DNA of 64,000 nt, from assembly GCF_009846885.1 (NCBI RefSeq), contig NZ_WUWM01000006.1, positions 62,001-126,000 of the forward strand. The letters are read 5' to 3'. Below the pieces are notes generated by a model that did not search any database, was not told the DNA's origin, and was given only the letters and a program-made list of their open reading frames with translations. Positions 43,913 through 56,356 of this stretch are shown here, in pieces. The stretch is from Paenibacillus puerhi (lineage in GTDB: Bacteria; Bacillota; Bacilli; Paenibacillales; NBRC-103111). Positions within the stretch are counted from its first letter, which is position 1. Each line of letters opens with the position of its first letter. The position numbers and the translations under genes were made by a program.

Positions 43913-43942
43913 GATAAAGACAGCATTTCTGCTGTCTTTATC
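43913..43942 (-). terminator. Intercistronic stem-loop between binding-protein and permease genes
   Basis: A perfect 13-bp stem (GATAAAGACAGCA with its complement) and a TTTC loop, 18 bases after the binding-protein stop. There is no T-run on the minus strand, so it probably protects the upstream mRNA and lowers readthrough rather than stopping it fully. Confidence 0.7.
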
Positions 43943-43959
43943 CCATTTCGTTTGCAGAA

Positions 43960-45258
43960 CTAATTGTTGATCTTATTGGCATTCTTCCAAGCTCTGTCCA
44001 ATCCGCTGATAACGTCATCCTGTGAAATCGATTTGGAATAGTACGCTTGCAGCAGCTTTCCGACTTCGGTCTTGACCGCAGGCGGCATGGACGGATCTTT
44101 ATAAGCTTTGCCTGCTTTAATATGAGTCAGCGCTTCGTTAACCCACGGATAGCTATCGAACGTATGATTTTTCGCAACCGGATTGAACTTCAAGCTATTG
44201 TACAAATCATTCGTTTTATTGTCGTCCAGCACAAAGTTCACGAAATCGAACGCCAGTTCTTTGTTTTTGCTGCCTGTGGCGACAACGAGCGAAGTGGAAG
44301 CGCTCATATTGATCATCGTGGCGTTCGGATTCTCGTTGATCGGCAGCGGTGCGACGCCGATCTGCATATCCGGGTTCGATTTCAGAATCGTATCCGCATA
44401 CCAGGGCCCCATCACCCACATCGCCGCTTTACCTTGCGCGAATGCCGCAGCGCCGTCCGCCGGGGATACTTCAAGCGCCCGATCGGTTCCATTGGCATTA
44501 ACTAGGTCAATAATGCCGAACAGCTGAGATTTGATCTCCGAGAACGATCCTTTGTCGCTGTTCATCCGGTCAATGAAGTCCTTGTTTTCCGTATTTACCA
44601 ACGCGCCAACCGTCAAGGGAAGTAAGAGCTGCGGCGGTGACGCTTCCTTATAGGCCAGTTCAAAAGGCGTGATGTTATTTTTCTTCAATGTCTCGATAAC
44701 GGCCTTCATCTCGGTAACGGTTGCCGGAGGCTTCAACCCAAGGTTGGAAAATATTTCTTTGTTGTACAAGTAGCCCCAATTCAGTGTCTCAAGCGGTACG
44801 GCCAGCACCTTGTTATCAATGGTGACAGCCGATTTCACGCTATCCAGAACCTTGCCCACGAACGGCTGTTTGGACAGATCTTCTACATAGCCGGCTTTAT
44901 AGTAGGTGGGCAGTTCATTGATCGCATGCAGGGAGAACACATCCGGAACATCGTTGGCCGCCAGTCTTGTTTTCAATATTTGCGGCGCTTGATCGCTAGG
45001 AGGCATCTCCATTTGCACCTTGAGATCGATGTTTTTCTCCGCTTTTACTTTGGCTACGAAATCGGCTACAAACTTGTCGTATTGCTCCTTGAATCGAGGC
45101 TGAGGCAGAAAAATCTTCAATGTCTCTTCTTTCGGCGCCGCGCTGTTTCCAGAGGCTTGATTCCCGGCATTCCCGGTGCCGTCGCCCTTTGCCGCGCACC
45201 CAGCGAGCAGTGAAACCGCTACCACCGTACTCAGTACGATGCTCCAGCTTTTTCTCAT
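43960..45258 (-). CDS. Sugar ABC transporter substrate-binding lipoprotein
   Basis: A 432-residue extracellular binding protein with a lipoprotein signal (KSWSIVLSTVVAVSLLAGC, cysteine about residue 21). The mature part begins with a glycine/asparagine linker, then ETLKIFLPQPR. The core shows DVFSLHAINELPTYYKAGYV and AAMWVMGPWYADTI, features of CUT1 binding proteins. By context it should bind a galactoside oligosaccharide. GGGAGG precedes the ATG. Confidence 0.94.
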   Translation of the reverse strand: MRKSWSIVLSTVVAVSLLAGCAAKGDGTGNAGNQASGNSAAPKEETLKIFLPQPRFKEQYDKFVADFVAKVKAEKNIDLKVQMEMPPSDQAPQILKTRLAANDVPDVFSLHAINELPTYYKAGYVEDLSKQPFVGKVLDSVKSAVTIDNKVLAVPLETLNWGYLYNKEIFSNLGLKPPATVTEMKAVIETLKKNNITPFELAYKEASPPQLLLPLTVGALVNTENKDFIDRMNSDKGSFSEIKSQLFGIIDLVNANGTDRALEVSPADGAAAFAQGKAAMWVMGPWYADTILKSNPDMQIGVAPLPINENPNATMINMSASTSLVVATGSKNKELAFDFVNFVLDDNKTNDLYNSLKFNPVAKNHTFDSYPWVNEALTHIKAGKAYKDPSMPPAVKTEVGKLLQAYYSKSISQDDVISGLDRAWKNANKINN

Positions 45259-45354
45259 ATTCTTATGACCTCCCTGTAGTAGATTACGTTTTGATTGTAA
45301 ATGAATAGCGGAAGAAGTTAATTAGATAGATTTAACCGCTTTCATTGCACCTTT

Positions 45355-46413
45355 TTAACTTCCCTCTTGCTTTTTTCGCATTTCTCCGGGTGAAATCCCG
45401 AAATATTTCTTAAACACTCTGTAGAAATATGCTATATCTTCGTAACCGCACATTTCGGCTACCGCCTTAATCGGAATCTGATTGAAGACGATCCATTCCT
45501 TCGCTTTCTCCAGCCGCAGCTTTTGGATATAGTCTGTAATATTGATGGCAAACTCGCTTTTGAATGCCCGGCTGAGATAAACATAGCTGACAAAATAAAC
45601 TTGGGCGATCTTCTCCACCGTAATCGGCCTTGCGAAGTTGATTTCGATATAGCTTTTAATATCCTGCAAATTCAATTTTTTCTTGTATTTCCGTTGATGA
45701 ATCAAGGCTTCGATCTTAGAAACATAAAGCTTGGCCAATTCCTCCACGACCGTTTCCCATGAAGAGCATCTGAATGCTTCTAAGGGTAAGGGATCGCCAT
45801 CAACCAAGTTTTTCACCATCAGCTCGTTCAGTAAAAATAAATACTCTTGATATACGCGCTCCATCTCGAACGCTTCCAATCGTTTATAGGCATCGATTTG
45901 GGCTGCCAGCTGTCGGAATGCGGCTCGAACATTGTCCGCATCCAGATCGGAAAAGTACGAAGCGATGGCAGGCATCGCATTTTTGATCAGCTTCATCAGC
46001 TCGATATCGAACACACCAGCCTGCTCAGTTGCCATGTCAGACTCTATCTCATCTCTGCACACTCGCAATATGGCATTCAGTTCTATTGGATCAATCGGTT
46101 TCAACAAGTAATCTTTTGCTTTCGAGAGAATCGCTTGCTTCATATATACAAAATCGTCATATCCGCTTACCACGATCAGCTTTATTGCTGGAAACTGCTC
46201 ATGGATCCAATGCAGCAATTCAGTCCCGTCCATGCCCGGCATTCGCATATCCGTAATCACAATATCGGGAGACCATTCCACAATGAACCGAATCGCCTCC
46301 AGCCCGTCGGCGGCTTCCCCAACAATGTTCATCCCATAAACTTCCCAGTTGCCAAATCTTTTAATGATGTCCCGATTCAATTCTTCATCGTCGACAATAA
46401 GCACCTTAATCAT
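45355..46413 (-). CDS. YesN-type response regulator with AraC output domain
   Basis: A 352-residue regulator, shorter than the one at 19024. Receiver: MIKVLIVDDEELNRDIIKRF, phospho-acceptor Asp55 in IVITDMRMPG. C-terminal AraC domain: PITVEKIAQVYFVSYVYLSR and IKAVAEMCGYEDIAYFYRVF. The ATG has AAAGGAG nine bases upstream. Its first bases overlap the end of the kinase gene, so they are co-transcribed. It should activate the importer genes that begin 97 bases downstream. Confidence 0.93.
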   Translation of the reverse strand: MIKVLIVDDEELNRDIIKRFGNWEVYGMNIVGEAADGLEAIRFIVEWSPDIVITDMRMPGMDGTELLHWIHEQFPAIKLIVVSGYDDFVYMKQAILSKAKDYLLKPIDPIELNAILRVCRDEIESDMATEQAGVFDIELMKLIKNAMPAIASYFSDLDADNVRAAFRQLAAQIDAYKRLEAFEMERVYQEYLFLLNELMVKNLVDGDPLPLEAFRCSSWETVVEELAKLYVSKIEALIHQRKYKKKLNLQDIKSYIEINFARPITVEKIAQVYFVSYVYLSRAFKSEFAINITDYIQKLRLEKAKEWIVFNQIPIKAVAEMCGYEDIAYFYRVFKKYFGISPGEMRKKQEGS

Positions 46414-48181
46414 TAGTGACGCTCCTTTCCCTAGGCAATAGCAAACGAATGGCGGTCCCTTTGCCTAATTGACTGTCAATGGATAGCCCATATGGGGAAC
46501 CGAAATGCATGCGGATTCTAGCAGCCACATTACTCAAACCGATCCGTTCACTGCCTGACCAAAACGGTTCGGTTTGTGCCTCAAGCCGGTACTGAAGCTG
46601 ACTCAGATGTTCGGCAGGAATGCCGAGCCCGTTATCTTCAATTAAGATGAAGATGCCTTGCACAGTATGCTTGACAGTAATATGAATTTCCCACACTCCG
46701 GTTTTCTTCTCCAAGCCATGAATGAATGCATTCTCCACAATAGGCTGCAAAGTAAGCTTCGGGATTGCACTTGATTCAACTCCGGGTTCCAAGAACATAT
46801 GAGTCGTAATGCGGGAAGTAAATCTTTGCTTCTGAATGTATAAATAATTTTGAACATGATCGAGCTCCTGCTTCAACGTTGTCAGCTCTTCCGGATCCCG
46901 GATGATATATCGGAACATGTCGCTTAATGAGCGGATAACATCATATAATTCATCGGGTTTTTTGGAGAACGCCATGCTGCCGATTAGCTGCAGCGTATTT
47001 TGCAGAAAATGCGGATTGACCTGGGCCTGCAGCGCCTTCAATTGGGCGGTCCTTTTTTCCAAATTGATGCTGTATTCCGCCTTGATATATTCTTTGAGTC
47101 TTTTGGACATATTGTAATAGCGCATCTCCAGCAGTCCGATTTCATCTTTCCTTGTAACGGGCGGAGTTTCATCTTCTTTCAGAGGAACTATGCCTTGCAT
47201 GGAGCGGGCCAATTTTACAATGGGTTTCGATGTTTTCCATGCAATCATAATCGCAACGAGAACGGAAAGAAGGGTCGAGATCGCACCGATAATGACCGCA
47301 TACTGCCAAGTTCTTCTCGCACTGTTATCAATAAAACTGCTGGGTATTACTTTGATAACGTTCAAATTCCATAATGGGATGGTGCCGTAAAATACATAAT
47401 CTTCTTTCGTTCGAAAATAACCCGATTCGGCGTTCATTTGGTTTTGAAGGTTGATTAACTGATCGGAAGAAACGGGCTGACCTTCGAGGGAGTACAGCAT
47501 TTCTCCTTGTTGATTGGAGATGAAGACCGTTTGTTCGCTCCCTGGAGTCAGTAAATTCAGGGTATTGTCTAGATTGGACCAATTGATTTCTAGCGCAATG
47601 CCGCCAAGTCGTTTCCGGTCTTCAAACCTATTGATGGTCCGCATTAAATAAAAGGAGCCGGTATTGTCTTTATTTTCAATGATGAAATTCCCTTGATTCT
47701 TGAGAAAATTCCTGAACGGGTCTGGGATCCGCGGTGGTGTGAAAACCTCCATATTGCTGCCGTTAACGAGAAATTGTTTATTCGAATCGCTTAGATAGAT
47801 ATGGATACCAGATAAATAATTGACGTTGGAATAAAAAATCGATGTAACCGCATTCACAAAATCCTTTTGAGCGTTAAAGGCAGTTGAAGGGTTGGCATCC
47901 CCCATCTTGGCGATATATTCGTTGTAGCTTTCGTTTATAAGCAGCGTGTAGATGATATTGTTCATTTGCTCAAAGCGTTCTCCCAGATAGCCAGCAGTCC
48001 ATTTGATTTTTGACGAGTTGGACTCTATGACTTCCGCCTCAACCGATCTTCTTGTATTCTCGGCGGCCAACAAAGAGATGAAGATCAAGGGCACGCAAGA
48101 AAGACCGATCATGGTGACAATCAGTTTATTTCGAATACTGCGTTGAAAGGGATCCAGAAGGAGTCGGAAAATCCTGGTCAT
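46406..48181 (-). CDS. YesM-type sensor histidine kinase
   Basis: About 591 residues: a first transmembrane helix (NKLIVTMIGLSCVPLIFISL), an extracellular dCache-like sensor part, a second helix (QYAVIIGAISTLLSVLVAIM), a HAMP linker, the phospho-histidine motif VNPHFLQNTLQ, and an ATPase domain with EDNGLGIP and GLSNVAARIRMHFG. Start ambiguous: ATG at 48181 or GTG at 48199, neither with a strong ribosome site. It pairs with the overlapping YesN gene and probably senses the oligosaccharide or its loaded binding protein. Confidence 0.92.
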   Translation of the reverse strand: MTRIFRLLLDPFQRSIRNKLIVTMIGLSCVPLIFISLLAAENTRRSVEAEVIESNSSKIKWTAGYLGERFEQMNNIIYTLLINESYNEYIAKMGDANPSTAFNAQKDFVNAVTSIFYSNVNYLSGIHIYLSDSNKQFLVNGSNMEVFTPPRIPDPFRNFLKNQGNFIIENKDNTGSFYLMRTINRFEDRKRLGGIALEINWSNLDNTLNLLTPGSEQTVFISNQQGEMLYSLEGQPVSSDQLINLQNQMNAESGYFRTKEDYVFYGTIPLWNLNVIKVIPSSFIDNSARRTWQYAVIIGAISTLLSVLVAIMIAWKTSKPIVKLARSMQGIVPLKEDETPPVTRKDEIGLLEMRYYNMSKRLKEYIKAEYSINLEKRTAQLKALQAQVNPHFLQNTLQLIGSMAFSKKPDELYDVIRSLSDMFRYIIRDPEELTTLKQELDHVQNYLYIQKQRFTSRITTHMFLEPGVESSAIPKLTLQPIVENAFIHGLEKKTGVWEIHITVKHTVQGIFILIEDNGLGIPAEHLSQLQYRLEAQTEPFWSGSERIGLSNVAARIRMHFGSPYGLSIDSQLGKGTAIRLLLPRERSVTND

Positions 48182-48366
48182 TATTCTCAACGAACTCACA
48201 GCCTTTTTCTACGAAGTTATTGCATCATTCATTATAGCATAAGACCAGATCCCAATAGCCTTGAGAAAACCTGCCTAAGGATAATCTACTACTAAAATAA
48301 TATGGAAACAGATCCGAATTATTAGAAGGAATTACCCAAATGTATTGTATTTTTTTACCCTCAAGC

Positions 48367-48407
48367 AAAAGGGAGCCTGCCCCCTCTTGTGTTAGGCTCT
48401 CCCTTTT
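48367..48407. terminator. Hairpin between the kinase and the L,D-transpeptidase genes
   Basis: AAAAGGGAGCCT pairs with AGGCTCTCCCTTTT with a two-base bulge. It lies between two divergent genes, so it terminates no gene seen here; it may be a relic or the attenuator of one of the two leaders. The rest of the 48182-48524 gap shows no gene. Confidence 0.45.
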
Positions 48408-48524
48408 CAGATTTAACTATAAATTACTGGGGCCACCACTCCAGGATTTTGGAGTATCATGCATGAACCTCCGTTAAGGGGACAAGCTACATCATATTGA
48501 AATATTTCCTTATGGAGACAAACC

Positions 48525-49214
48525 ATGCGAAACCTACTTTACCTTACGCTTCGTCCAGCCGTTGTCGCTTTAATCATGTTGATCTTTACTCACTCTCCCG
48601 CCTATGCTGACCCCCCCTTGCCGATCGTCGCAAATCAAGGGATATACACGATAGAGATTTATCCTCAAAGTCATCAAATGATTGTGCGGGTGCATGGACA
48701 GAAATTCAAAACATACCCCATTGCCGTTGGCAATCCGTCCACGCCTACCCCTGTCGGAGAATACCAAATTGTGTATAAGGGGAAAGATTGGGCTCCTTCC
48801 TTCGGCCCTCGCTGGCTTGGATTAAATGTCCCTTGGGGGAATTACGGCATTCATGGCACGAATAAGCCCTACTCCATCGGACAGCATTTGAGCCATGGCT
48901 GCATCCGCATGCGCAATCGCGACGTCATTGAATTATTCGATATGATTCCGCTTGGCACCGTGGTCAAAATAAACGGGCATGTATTAGGAGATCAGGATCA
49001 TCAGCCTAGAGATTTGGCGGAGGGCGACGTTGGAGGCGATGTGCAGTTGATTCAATCTCGTCTGAAAAGCGCCGGTTATTTCAAGGGAATATGTAACGGG
49101 AAGTTCCGTTCGGACACAACGGCAGCATTGAAACAATTTCAACGCGATCATCAACTGGCACCAAACGGTGTCGTCTCGGGAAAGGTGTACGAACAATTGG
49201 GGTTATTGGAATGA
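48525..49214 (+). CDS. L,D-transpeptidase (YkuD) with peptidoglycan-binding domain
   Basis: A 229-residue exported protein. Signal peptide about 1-28 (ending SPAYA). YkuD domain about 35-150 with the catalytic motif HGTN and then SHGCIRM (cysteine nucleophile about residue 126). A PG_binding_1 domain follows (about 165-229, DVQLIQSRLKSAGYFKG). It forms 3-3 cross-links or attaches proteins to the peptidoglycan outside the membrane. GGAG precedes the ATG at good spacing. A second envelope protein gene follows 45 bases downstream. Confidence 0.93.
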   Translation: MRNLLYLTLRPAVVALIMLIFTHSPAYADPPLPIVANQGIYTIEIYPQSHQMIVRVHGQKFKTYPIAVGNPSTPTPVGEYQIVYKGKDWAPSFGPRWLGLNVPWGNYGIHGTNKPYSIGQHLSHGCIRMRNRDVIELFDMIPLGTVVKINGHVLGDQDHQPRDLAEGDVGGDVQLIQSRLKSAGYFKGICNGKFRSDTTAALKQFQRDHQLAPNGVVSGKVYEQLGLLE

Positions 49215-49259
49215 AGAACCCGTTGTGGAAATTAGAAAAACCTTTAGGGGGCTCTTAGT

Positions 49260-50369
49260 GTGCTGCGCTTATTTCTGTTGATCGGCATGTCTCTTATCAT
49301 TGGGTTAGCGCCATTGCAAGGTTACGCGTTTCCTTTGAAGAAGGATAGCGATAAAGAAGAAATCACCCATTTTTTAACCTTGCTGTATAAAGACCGCAAC
49401 GAATTCTTAATCAATCAGCGTCCGGAAACTATAGAAAAGTATTATACAAAGACCGAAGGCGCAAGCCGTTATGCTTATCAAATGGAACTGCGGCGGGCAA
49501 AATACTTGTACGCCTGGGCGGAAAAACGCGGGCTTCGCCTTGCAGCAGCCGAACCGACTATTCGGATCGGACGCCTGAAAAAGGACGGCGACCAAGCGAC
49601 GGTAACCCTGGTTCAATCAACCAAAATAACTTACGAGTATAAGGCATCTTATCTTCCCTTGCAATCATTTGGAGTCGGTACCCGGCACGCCCTGACTATT
49701 AAAAAGGAGAATGACGGCTGGCTCGTAAAAAAAGAATGGTTCTTGGACCCCTTAGAGGAAAATCCGGATCTCATTTCGGAGTCTCCTGCTGGATTTCCTC
49801 ATTTGTCCACGCTGGACTATACGCCGAAATCAAAGGGGCGATACAACCGGGAGCGTGCGGTTGCTTACGCCAACAAGTACGCGGGTCTGGCTTGGGGAGC
49901 CGGAAATAATAATCGATACAACAAGGAATATATGGATTATACGCCTCTTGGTGGTGACTGTACGAATTTTACCTCTCAAGTTCTTGGAGATAAAAAGGAA
50001 GGCGGCGGCCTTCGGATGACGGGCGTATGGGGGTATCGGGGGGGCGGAAAGAAGGCTTGGGTGCAAACGGATGCGTTCGAGCGTTTCCTGCTTCACTCCG
50101 GATATGGAAGATTAATTGCCAAGGGCACGTTTACAGAGATATCCCAAGCAAGCGAAAAACATCCGAATGGAGCCCTTGCAAAGCTGTTGCCAGGCGATGT
50201 AATCGGTTATTCGATTGACGGAGATACGGACCATTTTTCTGTGTTTGTCGGGCATGATGTCAACGGCTATCCTTTGGTGAACTCCCATACGGCCGACCGC
50301 TACCGCGTTCCGTTTGACCTCGGCTGGGACAAAAATACGAAATATATCTTAATTCATATTAACGATTAG
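49260..50369 (+). CDS. Secreted amidase-like (Amidase_6) protein
   Basis: A 369-residue exported protein with a signal peptide about 1-22. The N-terminal half is helical and unknown. The C-terminal half begins YNRERAVAYANKYAGLAWG and has the cysteine in LGGDCTNFTSQVL and the histidine in DTDHFSVFVGHD, the Cys/His pair of the Amidase_6 (NlpC/P60-related) family. A cell-wall or peptide amidase function is likely but not proven. The GTG start has AGGGGG eight bases upstream. It is co-directional with the L,D-transpeptidase and the flippase genes. Confidence 0.88.
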   Translation: MLRLFLLIGMSLIIGLAPLQGYAFPLKKDSDKEEITHFLTLLYKDRNEFLINQRPETIEKYYTKTEGASRYAYQMELRRAKYLYAWAEKRGLRLAAAEPTIRIGRLKKDGDQATVTLVQSTKITYEYKASYLPLQSFGVGTRHALTIKKENDGWLVKKEWFLDPLEENPDLISESPAGFPHLSTLDYTPKSKGRYNRERAVAYANKYAGLAWGAGNNNRYNKEYMDYTPLGGDCTNFTSQVLGDKKEGGGLRMTGVWGYRGGGKKAWVQTDAFERFLLHSGYGRLIAKGTFTEISQASEKHPNGALAKLLPGDVIGYSIDGDTDHFSVFVGHDVNGYPLVNSHTADRYRVPFDLGWDKNTKYILIHIND

Positions 50370-50438
50370 AAGATAGGGACGTATACCTTCATAACCTTGT
50401 ACATATAATTTTGGGACAAGGTTATTTGGGGTGAAAAA

Positions 50439-51962
50439 ATGAAGCTTCCCATCTTCCTGAAACAAACTGCGCTACGTACTGGCTCCATTTTTATTGTTAA
50501 AGTCATCGGACTTGCCGTTCGCATTCCGCTATACCGGCTGCTCGGATCGGAAGGAGTCGGAATCTATCAAATTGTTTATTCTATTTATGGCTTCGCATAT
50601 ACGCTCGTCACAGGCGGTTTTCCAACGACGTTAGCCTTGATGACGGCAAAAGACGCCAAGCACGGGTCGCAATTTTTTAAAGGTTTAATGATCCCCTTTT
50701 TATTGTTAGGTATTTTTTTTAGTCTCCTTTGTTATGTCATGGCGCCTTCTCTCGCCCATCATTTCGGGGATAGCCATTTGTCGTTTCCTATACGGTGTAT
50801 TGCACCGGCCTTACTGATTATCCCGGTATTGCAGTTATATCGCGGTTTTTTGCAAGGAATCGAATGTTACGGAGACGTATCGACTTCCGAGCTGATTGAG
50901 CAATCGGTACGCGCCGGTACGATGCTTTTGCTAGTTGTGGTCTGGATGAAATATGGCGTTCACGCTGCGGCCGGTGGAGCTGCTTTCGGTGCGTTTACGG
51001 GCGCTTTTGCTGCATTATGTTTTCTTTGGCTATACCAATCCGGCAAAAAAACAACTTCTTACCATACGAAGCGCAGAACATCTATAGAATCAATCCGCTG
51101 GACTGCTCTCGAGCCGGGGGTCATTTTTTTTCTCAAATCATCTTTTGTTATTACCTTAACACGCTTGGTTGCGCCAACATCCGACCTTCTGGATGCACTT
51201 ATTATTCCTTCCCGCTTACAGATATCGGGTCTGAGTCAATCGGATGCTGTAGCCATCTTCGGAGAAATATCAGGAATGGCATCGATAACGGTTTACCTGC
51301 CCACGATCCTGACCGCAGCCTTGTCGTACACGATTGCCTCTAAACTAACTGCCAGTTGGCAAAATAACAAAAGGGAAGATTTTATTGAACGTTCCAACTT
51401 GTCTTTGGAAGTAGGGTGGTTCTGGGGTGTCGGCTCGACGGTCTTCCTCTTCTTTCACGCGGACGAGCTTTCGTCATTCATTTTCGGCAACGAAGGCGCC
51501 GCGCAAGCCATACGCTTGATGTCTTTTGCTCCCATCGTTGTGGGAATGAGGGAGCTGACGACGACGATTTTATGGGCCATGGATCAAAAAAGAGCGCCCT
51601 TGACCGGTTCCCTCCTAGGTCTTGTATGCTCGGCGATTGCAGCTTATTCTTTGACGGCTATACCTGGTTTTGGTTACGCTGGTGCAGCGATAAGTGTGTT
51701 TGCCTTTGAATTCGTGCCCTTGCTTTGGAATGCGATCGTGATACAAAAACGATGTAAAGGTGCTTTTCCCCTAATCAATATATTCAGCGGCTTGCTGATT
51801 CTTGTGGCCATCGCCTTTTTTTACACCCCATTTAATGCCATCTTACTTCATGTCGGGCTTGATTCAGCGATCATCCGCTCGCTTGGGGGGATACTATTTT
51901 TTATCTTCTGTATTGTTCTGTATATGTTGCTCCGTTTTCGGAAGAAGATAGGCAATCGGTAA
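50439..51962 (+). CDS. SpoVB-like polysaccharide/lipid II-type flippase
   Basis: A 507-residue membrane protein of the MVF/MATE-like Polysacc_synt family with about 14 helices. It starts LPIFLKQTALRTGSIFIVKV and has the family-typical GIYQIVYSIYGFAYTLVTGG near residue 40. Relatives are SpoVB, YtgP and YabM, which move lipid-linked precursors across the membrane during spore cortex or wall synthesis. GGGGTG precedes the ATG. It follows two cell-wall genes, so it probably belongs to the same envelope unit. Confidence 0.9.
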   Translation: MKLPIFLKQTALRTGSIFIVKVIGLAVRIPLYRLLGSEGVGIYQIVYSIYGFAYTLVTGGFPTTLALMTAKDAKHGSQFFKGLMIPFLLLGIFFSLLCYVMAPSLAHHFGDSHLSFPIRCIAPALLIIPVLQLYRGFLQGIECYGDVSTSELIEQSVRAGTMLLLVVVWMKYGVHAAAGGAAFGAFTGAFAALCFLWLYQSGKKTTSYHTKRRTSIESIRWTALEPGVIFFLKSSFVITLTRLVAPTSDLLDALIIPSRLQISGLSQSDAVAIFGEISGMASITVYLPTILTAALSYTIASKLTASWQNNKREDFIERSNLSLEVGWFWGVGSTVFLFFHADELSSFIFGNEGAAQAIRLMSFAPIVVGMRELTTTILWAMDQKRAPLTGSLLGLVCSAIAAYSLTAIPGFGYAGAAISVFAFEFVPLLWNAIVIQKRCKGAFPLINIFSGLLILVAIAFFYTPFNAILLHVGLDSAIIRSLGGILFFIFCIVLYMLLRFRKKIGNR

Positions 51963-52065
51963 AGCGGATCTGTAACGACTTCCAGGCTTCTAGGGTTGAA
52001 ACCAGGGAGCAGCTGCCGCGGCGGTCTGTTCCCTGGCTGATGCGATTATATATTGCTGCTCCCCT

Positions 52066-54699
<2,634 letters not shown>

Positions 54700-54831
54700 T
54701 TAATTTGAAAAAAGAATTTGACAACAGCTTACCTGCATGGTAAAATAAAATTGTAAGATGCGGAACTAATGCAAACTTTTATTTTTTAGACGCAATCTGA
54801 TTATATCATCGTGTTTGTTTATATGCAATAT

Positions 54832-54866
54832 AAAAGAACCTGACCACACTACTCAGGTTCTTTTTT
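54832..54866 (-). terminator. Bidirectional terminator
   Basis: A 12-bp stem AAAAGAACCTGA/TCAGGTTCTTTT with a 9-base loop and a T6 run on the plus strand; a T-run also exists on the minus strand. It ends the broken acetyltransferase unit and isolates rph. Confidence 0.8.
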
Positions 54867-54941
54867 GATTTCCCGCTATCCTTAGTCCCCCTGCCTTCCC
54901 TCGGAAGCCGCGATTGAATTCCATTCCTTTTTCAAAACGTT

Positions 54942-55444
54942 TCATGTTAACATTTTTACGACTTTTGCCGGAACCCCAGCAACAACACTATCCTCTGGTA
55001 CATTCCGATACACTACGGCTCCTGCTGCAACGATAGAGTTGTCCCCGATAGTCACACCAGGGAGTATGGTAGCACTTGACCCAATCCAAACATTTTCGCC
55101 AATTGTAACCGGAGAGATCCGTTTCCTATACGAATTCCGCCTCGATCTTGAAAGGAACACCCTGTATTAAAAAACACGTTTTTTCCAATCGCGATATTTT
55201 TGCCGAAATCGGTATAGAACGGCGGGAAACAGATGAAAGATGGATCGATGTGACTGCCTGTCAATTCACTAAAAATCTCTACTATTTCTTCTTGTGAATG
55301 AAAGGACGTGTTCAATGTCATCGTGATTTTTTGAGCTTCATAACTACACTGAGTTAATAGTCGGAATAATTGTTTATCTTCAGCGGAAATGGAGTTCCCT
55401 TGTTTACAAAAATGGATAAACTCTTTCATCTCCATTAAAATCAC
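54942..55444 (-). pseudogene. Sugar O-acetyltransferase (LacA/Maa type), internal deletion and frameshift
   Basis: The first part (start ATG about 55429-55444) reads the Mac N-terminus and the hexapeptide helix up to GKNVFFNTGCSFQDRGGIRI. The frame then breaks near 55152, and the next frame reads SPVTIGENVWIGSSATILP and AAGAVVYRNVPEDSVVAGVP. The stretch with the catalytic histidine that normally stands between them (GDGALIGHNV-like) is missing, so about 20 residues were lost as well. It would acetylate a galactoside or maltose if intact. The gene is therefore inactive. Confidence 0.85.
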
Positions 55445-55462
55445 CAGTCCTTCAAAATCTTT

Positions 55463-56326
55463 TCACATTGTGCTTATGTCAATCACGAATCTATATTTTA
55501 CGTCGGAAGCTAATACACGTTTGTAGGCTTCGTCAATTTGGTCGGCAGATATCACTTCGATCATGGGAACTATGTTATGTTTTGCACAGAAATCCAACAT
55601 TTCCTGCGTCTCGCGGATACCTCCGATCATGGAACCTGCGAATGAACGGCGATGTCCGATCAAATTAATCACTCTTAGTGACAGCGGTTCTGCAGGAGCA
55701 CCAACGTTCACCAGCGTGCCGTCAAAAGCAAGTAAACGCAAATAGGCATCCAAGTTTATACTTGTACTTACCGTGTTAATAATCAAATCAAAGTGCCCGG
55801 TCAATTTCTCGAATGTTTCCGGATCGCTTGTGGCATAGTAGTGGTCTGCTCCTAATTGCAAGCCATCGGCCTTTTTATTCAAGGTTTGGGACAGAACCGT
55901 GACCTCGGCGCCCATGGCATGAGCAATTTGGACAGCCATATGGCCAAGTCCGCCCATACCAACAACAGCCACTTTCTTGCCTGGGCCCGCTCCCCAATGG
56001 TTAAGAGGCGAATAAGTCGTAATACCTGCGCAAAGTAACGGAGCAGCCAAGTCAAAACCAATGGTTTCTGGAATTCTGACAACAAAGTTCTCCGTTACGA
56101 CAATATGGGTAGAATATCCACCTTGCGTAAGTTCGCCGTATTTGTCAACGCCAGCGTAGGTTTGGATATTTCCTTTAAGGCAGTATTGTTCTTCCCCTTT
56201 CCGGCAATTCTCGCATTCGCCGCAGGAGTCGACCATGCATCCAACCCCTACCCGGTCACCGACCTTATGTTTTGTAACTTGAGGCCCTACAGCCGTGACA
56301 ATTCCCGCTATCTCGTGTCCAGGCAC
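55463..56326 (-). pseudogene. Zinc alcohol dehydrogenase (YahK/AdhB type), N-terminally truncated
   Basis: 287 residues remain of about 350. Present are the structural zinc cysteines ([17 protein letters not shown]), the Rossmann motif [15 protein letters not shown] and the C-terminal helix. Missing is the first 60 or so residues with the catalytic zinc ligand CGVCHSD. The frame upstream still reads [19 protein letters not shown], so homology runs back to about 56350, where it meets the MerR gene on the other strand. Both genes seem to have lost their 5-prime ends in one deletion. The GTG at 56326 is only the first possible start. Without the catalytic cysteine it cannot be a normal enzyme. 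Confidence 0.8.
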
Positions 56327-56356
56327 AAGAGGATAGTTTACTGGCCCCCATTCACC

